From positions 1 through 9,221 of the forward strand of contig SLFH01000032.1 in assembly GCA_007124345.1 (NCBI GenBank): 9,221 bases of DNA, in the 5' to 3' direction. Positions within the stretch are counted from its first letter, which is position 1; each line of letters starts with the position of its first letter. Shown in pieces: positions 5,891 through 9,221 of this stretch. The translations under genes and the position numbers were made by a program. The DNA is from Phycisphaerales bacterium (GTDB lineage: Bacteria > Planctomycetota > Phycisphaerae > Phycisphaerales > UBA1924). Under the pieces are notes generated by a model. The model saw nothing but the letters and a program-made list of their open reading frames with translations. It did no database searches and was not told where the DNA came from.

Positions 5891-7108
5891 TTATCCGGCC
5901 TCCCCGCCCGCGTCGCCGCCCTGACCACCCTGACCCGTTGGCGGGGCGGCGGCGCCGCCGAGGTCGGGCATATCGACCTCGGGGCCGGTGGCCCACTGCA
6001 CCTCGAAGATCCAGCTCGCGTAGAGGCCCGAGAGTGCGCGGACCTCGATCTCGACATACGCGGGGAGGTCGTCGGCGGCGCTGGCCTGGTAGGCGTTGAG
6101 CCGCTCGTTGCGGTAGAAGACGTTCCAGGTGAGCGACTCGATGCCGCTGGCCAGGCGGATGGCGTTGATCCCGTGTCTGCGGTCGGTGTCGAGGGTGTAG
6201 GGGGTGCCGTCGGGGCGGAGGGGCCTCCACCACATCGCCCAGCCCCCGAGGTCTTCGTCATCCTCGCGGAGCTCGAAGATGCCGCGATAGCCCGCGACGC
6301 TTTCTTCGAGTTCGGCGGCTTCGAACGGGTCGAGGTCGACCGGCCAGCCCATGCCGGCGGGCGGCTCCTCGACGACGACCTCGAACGACTGGATGTACTG
6401 CGTCCCCGTCGGCGAGACGGGGCCGCCGAGGTAGCTCGGGGTGCGGTCCTGGCGGAGGATGAGGCGGGGCAGGTCCTCGACTGGCAGATCGCGCTGCCAG
6501 ACCTCGGGGATCGCCTCGACCTCCGAGCGGATCGCGACAAGCTCGGCGTAGCTGAGGGATCGGCGGGTGGTGGCGCCCTCTTCGTCGGTGACTTCGATGC
6601 TGGTGCCGGCGATGCCCGGCGCGTCTTCGATGGTGGTGGTCACCAGCCCCGAGAACGACCGCTGCAGCGCCAGGCGCAGCGAGGCCATCTGCATCATCGA
6701 GACGGTGCGGACCTCGAGCGAACGGTCGGTCCGGCCCATCACGCCGATGATCGCCGTGGCGCCGAAGACAACGACGACGCCGAGAGCCGCGGCGAGCACC
6801 GTTTCCAGCAGCGAGAAGCCGCGGCGGGTGTGGCGGGGAACGGGTGTGCGGCGTGGGGTATGGGAGACCGGCCCGGCAAAGGACCTGTGGCACTGGCGGC
6901 TTGCCCGCCAGTGTTTCACAGCAAGGTCGCCGCTCGCGGATTGAGGCAACCCCGTGCCACTGACCTCGGCTCGGCGAGGTCGGTGCTTCAGACTCGCACC
7001 CTCGCGGCGAGCACGCAACGGCACCGACCTCTGGAAGAGGTCGGTGGCACGGCCCCACCCAGCGCCCCGCGCCCCGCGCCCAGATCCCTGATCCCAACTC
7101 CGCTCCAT
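5891..7108 (-). CDS. gspJ: GspJ-like minor pseudopilin; N-terminal start uncertain
   Basis: The type IV prepilin signal is clear: RRG followed by FSLLETVLAAALGVVVV, with Glu at mature position 5. The mature protein is about 308 residues, larger than common GspJ, with a long beta-rich domain (WQRDLPVEDLPRLILRQD and later AIRLASGIESLTWNVFY and YVEIEVRAL). It ends in a Gly-rich tail (GQGGQGGDAGGEAG). Order after gspI and before gspK supports GspJ. The start is a real problem. The coupled GTGATG at 7111-7106 overlaps the gspI stop, but it would put 97 residues before the cleavage site, and that stretch is encoded by a G-rich tract and a palindromic repeat array. Other in-frame candidates are GTG 7024, TTG 7018 and GTG 6919. 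The last gives a leader of about 34 residues but has no ribosome site. I give the ATG at 7108 as the outer limit. Confidence 0.75.
   Translation of the reverse strand: MERSWDQGSGRGARGAGWGRATDLFQRSVPLRARREGASLKHRPRRAEVSGTGLPQSASGDLAVKHWRASRQCHRSFAGPVSHTPRRTPVPRHTRRGFSLLETVLAAALGVVVVFGATAIIGVMGRTDRSLEVRTVSMMQMASLRLALQRSFSGLVTTTIEDAPGIAGTSIEVTDEEGATTRRSLSYAELVAIRSEVEAIPEVWQRDLPVEDLPRLILRQDRTPSYLGGPVSPTGTQYIQSFEVVVEEPPAGMGWPVDLDPFEAAELEESVAGYRGIFELREDDEDLGGWAMWWRPLRPDGTPYTLDTDRRHGINAIRLASGIESLTWNVFYRNERLNAYQASAADDLPAYVEIEVRALSGLYASWIFEVQWATGPEVDMPDLGGAAAPPTGQGGQGGDAGGEAG
6887..7050. repeat. Degenerate tandem array of hairpin-forming repeats in the gspJ leader
   Basis: Three hairpins follow each other at near-regular spacing (left arms begin at 6891, 6958 and 7022). 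Hairpin 1 has CACTGGCGG/CCGCCAGTG arms (6891-6899, 6905-6913). Hairpin 2 has CACTGACCTCG/CGAGGTCGGTG arms (6958-6968, 6975-6985) with one G-T wobble. Hairpin 3 has CACCGACCTCT/AGAGGTCGGTG arms (7022-7032, 7036-7046) with a 3-base loop. Hairpins 2 and 3 share nearly the same arm. The stretches after hairpins 1 and 2 also resemble each other (GTGYTTCA, then CTCGCGG, then GCAAC at 6946-6950 and 7015-7019). This suggests about 2.5 diverged copies of a unit of roughly 65 bp. It looks like REP- or MITE-type intergenic material and not protein-coding sequence. Confidence 0.6.
7053..7095 (-). other. G-quadruplex-type tract in the gspI-gspJ junction
   Basis: On the - strand (the mRNA sense strand) this stretch has runs GGG-GGG-GGG-GGGG-GGGG-GGG-GGGG separated by 1-4 bases, which meets the usual G3+N1-7 pattern several times over. 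It lies 11 to 55 bases downstream of the coupled gspJ start and directly abuts the hairpin array. A 19-bp part (7056-7074) recurs inverted at 8990-9008. A folded structure here could slow ribosomes entering gspJ; that is inference. Confidence 0.5.
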
Positions 7109-7632
7109 CACTCGCCCCCGATCTGGTCCATGATGCCGCGGATGAGCTCTTCCTGGCGTTGCTGGAAGGCTCTGTCGGCGGAATCCGGATTGCGCCGGAT
7201 GTCGAGAGGGTCGTACAGGCGGATGACAGTCTGGCGGGGCACGCCGGGGCCGGGCTCGCGTCCGCCGCCGGACTCCTCGCTGAGCCAGACAGTCGTGGTG
7301 ACCTGGCGCATGCGGTCGAGGCGCACGGCTGTCCGCGAGCGTTGCTGCGTGCCGGTGCCGCGACGGACCCGCTGCACCGCCTCGCTCTCGGTCAGCGTGA
7401 TCTCGATGATCTGCTGCGAATAGCGGTAGGTCCTGTTCTCGTAGGGGATGAGCTCGGTCGGGCGGGGCAGGTCGTTGGGGTTGTCGAGGTAGATCAGGGT
7501 GAGGCGGTTGGCGAGTTCCGCGGCGCCGAGGTTCTGCTCCTGGCGCTGCTGCGAGGAGGTGACCAGTTGCAACGCGGCGCCGATCGTCCCGGTGATCATC
7601 ACCAGCGCGAAGACCGCGAGCAGGACCTCCAA
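7108..7632 (-). CDS. gspI: GspI-like minor pseudopilin; true 5' end upstream and unresolved
   Basis: The stop (TGA, 7110-7108) overlaps the gspJ start. The first in-frame ATG/GTG/TTG is the TTG at 7632, but that codon is Leu4 of the mature pilin. The preceding codons (7656-7633) read RRGRG then FTLL, so the prepilin cleavage site GF and mature Glu5 (FTLLEVLLAVFALVMITG) are only complete if translation starts further upstream. The mature protein is about 177 residues, somewhat longer than common GspI. It has the hydrophobic helix (1-22), a heptad-like helix rich in Gln/Ala (QRQEQNLGAAELANRL), a beta domain and an Arg/Gln-rich C-terminal helix. GspI is a minor pseudopilin forming the tip complex with J and K. 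Its place between G and J supports this. Candidate starts and the frame problem are given in the next entry. Confidence 0.8.
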   Translation of the reverse strand: MEVLLAVFALVMITGTIGAALQLVTSSQQRQEQNLGAAELANRLTLIYLDNPNDLPRPTELIPYENRTYRYSQQIIEITLTESEAVQRVRRGTGTQQRSRTAVRLDRMRQVTTTVWLSEESGGGREPGPGVPRQTVIRLYDPLDIRRNPDSADRAFQQRQEELIRGIMDQIGGE

Positions 7633-7713
7633 GAGCGTGAAACCGCGCCCGCGCCGTTGCTGGCGCGGCCGGCCGGCGGACCGGCGAACACGATGGACCT
7701 TAACGCCTGCGAT
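7633..7713 (-). other. Start region of gspI without an in-frame canonical start codon
   Basis: In the gspI frame, the codons from 7722 down to 7633 contain no ATG, GTG or TTG. They do encode a basic stretch typical of a prepilin leader (RPRQQRRGRG). The only well-placed start is GTG at 7691, six bases after AAGG, but it lies in a different frame and would need a -1 shift (or one missing base) before about 7656. The alternatives are a rare ATC start at 7713, or a +1 shift at the end of gspG copy B (CGT TAA G). I cannot decide between these. Confidence 0.6.
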
Positions 7714-8125
7714 CTGCGATATCCCAGTAGTTGATGTCGTCCTCGGTGCCCAGTTCCCGGTCGGGCCCGGCGGAGACGAGGACGAACGGTTGGGTGTTCG
7801 AGTCGGACTTCGGTGAATAGAACAGCGGCTCTCCCCACGCGTCTTCGAGACCGCCCGGTTCGAGCAGCCGCTCAGAGATCAGCAGTTCCAGACCCTCTGG
7901 AAAGGTGTTGCGGTTGTCGATGGCGTACTGCTTGACGGCGCTCTGCACCACATAGAGCGTCTGCTCGGTGGCGCGGACCTGCGCCCGTTCGCTCTGGCCC
8001 AGGAGGTTCACCGCCGCGACCCCCATCAGCACGCCGATGATGGCGAGCACGAGCATGATCTCCAGCAGCGAGAAGCCGCGACGGGCGTGCCGGAGTCTGC
8101 GACGGCGGTTGAATTGCGATCTCAT
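7700..8125 (-). CDS. gspG: Major pseudopilin GspG, copy B
   Basis: The product is 141 residues. The ATG at 8125 is chosen because AGGAG lies nine bases upstream and it makes the leader the same length as in copy A. An in-frame GTG/ATG further out (8155) would put ten extra residues before it. A 17-residue basic leader ends in RRG, followed by FSLLEIMLVLAIIGVLMGV with Glu at mature position 5. The C-terminal half has the GspG pattern: AIDNRNTFPEGLELLI (like YKLDNGRYPTTEQGLEAL), DAWGEPLFY and an acidic end GPDRELGTEDDINYWD. That end corresponds to the calcium-binding loop of GspG, with Asp/Glu residues as probable ligands. The protein polymerises into the pseudopilus that drives secretion. It differs from copy A mainly in the C-terminal half. 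A basic RRR tail follows the usual WD end. Confidence 0.93.
   Translation of the reverse strand: MRSQFNRRRRLRHARRGFSLLEIMLVLAIIGVLMGVAAVNLLGQSERAQVRATEQTLYVVQSAVKQYAIDNRNTFPEGLELLISERLLEPGGLEDAWGEPLFYSPKSDSNTQPFVLVSAGPDRELGTEDDINYWDIADRRR
7955..8094. repeat. Near-identical 140-bp block, copy in gspG B
   Basis: This stretch matches 8568-8707 at 138 of 140 bases; the only differences are at 7982 and 7988, and 7989-8094 is identical without interruption. It encodes the segment from the end of the leader through the hydrophobic helix to ATEQTL. Identity drops abruptly on both sides, including at synonymous positions. Confidence 0.9.
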
Positions 8126-8153
8126 GATCGTCCGCTCCTGCCCGCGTTCGGGC
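8126..8153 (-). promoter_or_regulatory. Leader hairpin and ribosome site of gspG copy B
   Basis: In the mRNA a hairpin GCCCG-AACG-CGGGC (8153-8140) is followed at once by AGGAGCGGAC and then the ATG. An outer helix is also possible: GATCGT (8159-8154) can pair with ACGATC (8131-8126). That would leave the AGGAG site in an eight-base bulge. Copy A has the same order of elements. A role in translation control or mRNA protection is inference. Confidence 0.4.
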
Positions 8154-8282
8154 ACGATCGCCCTGCCTGACGCGACGGGCTGATGAACAGTCTACACCCC
8201 CCGCTCAACGCCCAGGAAAGGGCGGCATTGCACCGGAATCCGCGTTCGACAGAGGCCCGCAGAGACCGCGGCAAGGCCAGCG

Positions 8283-8299
8283 AAAAGGGCGCGAACGCC
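8283..8299 (-). terminator. Weak terminator-like hairpin after gspG copy A
   Basis: Fourteen bases after the stop of copy A, the - strand reads GGCG-TTCG-CGCC followed by C and TTTT. A 4-bp GC stem with a UUCG tetraloop and only four U is weak for termination. It could act as partial terminator or as a 3' stabilising structure between the two pilin genes. Confidence 0.3.
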
Positions 8300-8312
8300 G
8301 GGGCGATCGACC

Positions 8313-8738
8313 TCAGCGCCTCCGACTGCGGACATCCCAGTAGTTGATGTCGTCCTCGGTGCCGAACTCGCGGTCGGGGCCAGCGGAGATCAGGACATAG
8401 GGGTTGCCCGCCGAGTCGCGCTGGGGGGAGTAGTAGAGCGGCTCGCCCCAGGCGTCTTCGAGGCTGCCGGGCTCGAGGATGCGCTCGCTGATGAGCACCT
8501 GCAGGTTCTCGGGATAGGTGTTGCGGTTGTCGATGGCGAACTGCTCGATGCCCCGGCGCACGACCTCGAGCGTCTGCTCGGTGGCGCGGACCTGGGCCCG
8601 CTCGCTCTGGCCCAGGAGGTTCACCGCCGCGACCCCCATCAGCACGCCGATGATGGCGAGCACGAGCATGATCTCCAGCAGCGAGAAGCCGCGACGGGCG
8701 TGCCGGATCGCGCGGCGGCGGTGGTTCTGCGTCTTCAT
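8313..8738 (-). CDS. gspG: Major pseudopilin GspG, copy A
   Basis: The product is 141 residues from an ATG at 8738 with GGGAG ten bases upstream. The 17-residue basic leader ends in RRG. The mature protein starts FSLLEIMLVLAIIGVLMGV and is the same through ATEQTL as in copy B. The C-terminal half has the GspG elements AIDNRNTYPENLQVLI, EDAWGEPLYYSP, and the acidic calcium-loop-like end GPDREFGTEDDINYWD. The two copies are collinear without gaps and differ at scattered positions beyond residue 59 (for example EVVRRGIEQF here against YVVQSAVKQY). Both have valine where most pilins and GspG proteins have proline near mature position 22. It lies downstream of gspF, in the usual T2SS order, but behind a 330-bp spacer, so it may have its own promoter; none could be identified. 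Confidence 0.93.
   Translation of the reverse strand: MKTQNHRRRAIRHARRGFSLLEIMLVLAIIGVLMGVAAVNLLGQSERAQVRATEQTLEVVRRGIEQFAIDNRNTYPENLQVLISERILEPGSLEDAWGEPLYYSPQRDSAGNPYVLISAGPDREFGTEDDINYWDVRSRRR
8568..8707. repeat. Near-identical 140-bp block, copy in gspG A
   Basis: Direct repeat of 7955-8094 at an offset of 613 bases with two mismatches. See that entry for boundaries and coding content. Confidence 0.9.
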
Positions 8739-8768
8739 GGTCTGTCCGCTCCCGCCCGGACTCCGGGC
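8739..8768 (-). promoter_or_regulatory. Leader hairpin and ribosome site of gspG copy A
   Basis: In the mRNA a perfect 6-bp stem GCCCGG-AGT-CCGGGC (8768-8754) is followed directly by GGGAGCGGAC, a 5-base spacer and ATG. Stem, ribosome-site core (GGAGCGGAC) and spacing match copy B, while the loop differs. Confidence 0.4.
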
Positions 8769-9068
8769 TCGGTGGTCTCTGTCTTACGGGTCAGGCCCCG
8801 GGAAAGTTTACGCCCGGCCAAAAGGCCCCCGGGGAGAACGCTCCGCAAGGCCGGGGATTGCATGGAGAGTGTGCGCCGGCCCGGGCCGAGGCCGAGCCGC
8901 CGAGCCGGGTTTGGGCCCCACAGCGTGTCGGCCGTGCGGGCTGGGAAGGCGGGGGAGGGTCCGAGAAGTGGCGGCGGGCGCTGGGAGCCGGGCGCGGGGC
9001 GCTGGGTGCTCGTGATCGGGGTCGGACGACGGCGCTGAGGCCCCTGCGCCCGGTTCCCCGCGCCCCCC
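8769..9068. other. Non-coding spacer between gspF and gspG copy A
   Basis: No believable gene was found in this stretch; short open frames in it have no ribosome site or recognisable product. It contains a 7-bp inverted repeat CCCCGGG/CCCGGGG (8796-8802 and 8828-8834) with an inner GGCC-AAAA-GGCC, and a G-rich tract near 8960-9020. A T2SS promoter for gspG could lie here, but no convincing -35/-10 pair was seen. Confidence 0.6.
8983..9008 (+). other. G-quadruplex-type tract with inverted 19-bp copy of the gspJ-leader tract
   Basis: The + strand has GGG-AGCC-GGG-CGC-GGGG-CGCT-GGG (8983-9006), four G-runs with short loops. Bases 8990-9008 (GGGCGCGGGGCGCTGGGTG) are the exact reverse complement of 7056-7074. 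Confidence 0.5.
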
Positions 9069-9221
9069 TCAGAACACCTGCCCCGTCGCCTGGATCATCG
9101 GCAGCATGATCGACAGCACCAAGGCCCCGATCATCGCAAAGAGGGCGACCAGCAGCAGCGGCTGGAGGGCCGCGAGGAACCGGTCCGACTTGGTCTCGAC
9201 ATCCGCCTGCAGGTCCTCGGC
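9069..9221 (-). CDS. gspF: GspF, C-terminal end only (inner-membrane platform protein)
   Basis: The last 50 residues are visible; the gene continues past the right edge. They read DVETKSDRFLAALQPLLLVA, then a membrane helix LFAMIGALVLSIMLPMIQ and the end ATGQVF. The pattern of a charged segment, LQPLLL, a final helix and LPM(I/F)Q is the C-terminus of GspF/PilC. GspF is the polytopic inner-membrane protein thought to pass ATPase motion to pseudopilus growth. It precedes gspG in the common T2SS order, which agrees with the genes found here. Confidence 0.85.
   Translation of the reverse strand, partial: AEDLQADVETKSDRFLAALQPLLLVALFAMIGALVLSIMLPMIQATGQVF

Noticed and set aside
6887..7050. CRISPR array
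   Set aside because: Only 2-3 degenerate units with palindromic cores, no constant repeat with variable spacers, and no cas genes.
5663..7423. Long + strand open frame of 586 codons antisense to gspK-gspJ-gspI
   Set aside because: Opposite strand carries prepilin motifs, good ribosome sites and coupled starts. The + frame has low-complexity Ala/Gly/Val/Asp/Glu composition typical of an antisense shadow in GC-rich DNA.
7640..7691. Programmed -1 slippery site to make GspI
   Set aside because: No X-XXY-YYZ heptamer is visible, so recoding is kept only as one option beside sequence error or a non-standard start.
8126..8155. Upstream in-frame start (8155) for gspG copy B
   Set aside because: It would run through the ribosome-site hairpin. 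Copy A, which is collinear, supports the ATG at 8125.
8796..8834. Promoter upstream of gspG copy A (TAAACT as a -10 on the - strand)
   Set aside because: The 17-base upstream position holds only G/C sequence with no -35 resemblance. Sigma consensus in this organism is unknown.

Overview
The window is very G+C-rich and almost fully coding. It holds the 3' part of one glycosyltransferase gene on the + strand (1-1343). Facing it on the - strand is a long run of type II secretion system (T2SS) genes, or genes of a closely related pseudopilus assembly system. The taxon cannot be fixed from the sequence. The base composition, the T2SS-like gene order and the G-rich, palindrome-rich spacers would fit a planctomycete (Phycisphaerae-like) or a similar high-GC Gram-negative; this is an inference with low to moderate confidence.

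Read in the direction of transcription (right to left) the cluster is: gspF (3' end only, 9221-9069); a 330-bp non-coding spacer; major pseudopilin gspG copy A (8738-8313); a 187-bp spacer; gspG copy B (8125-7700); gspI; gspJ; gspK; a 71-bp spacer; a GspC/PilP-like inner-membrane protein; gspL; gspM; and a TPR lipoprotein that ends tail to tail with the glycosyltransferase. Several junctions are 4-base stop/start overlaps (GTGA for I/J, TTGA for C/L, ATGA for L/M, GTGA for M/TPR) and J/K abut as TAAATG, so this is one translationally coupled operon. GspF, GspC, GspL and GspM would form the inner-membrane assembly platform. GspG, I, J and K would be the major and minor pseudopilins. The TPR lipoprotein is a candidate pilotin or outer-membrane assembly factor. 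GspD, GspE, GspH and the prepilin peptidase are not in the window.

The least ordinary parts are these. (1) Two tandem gspG genes share a sharply bounded 140-bp block with 138 identical bases, while the rest of the genes has diverged. (2) A hairpin placed just before the Shine-Dalgarno sequence is kept in both gspG leaders. (3) gspI has no ATG/GTG/TTG start in frame upstream of its prepilin motif. (4) A palindromic tandem repeat array plus a G-quadruplex-type tract sits between the coupled start of gspJ and its prepilin motif, giving a formal leader of 97 residues. (5) A 19-bp piece of that G-rich tract recurs inverted in the gspF-gspG spacer. No RNA genes, CRISPR array or insertion sequence were seen.
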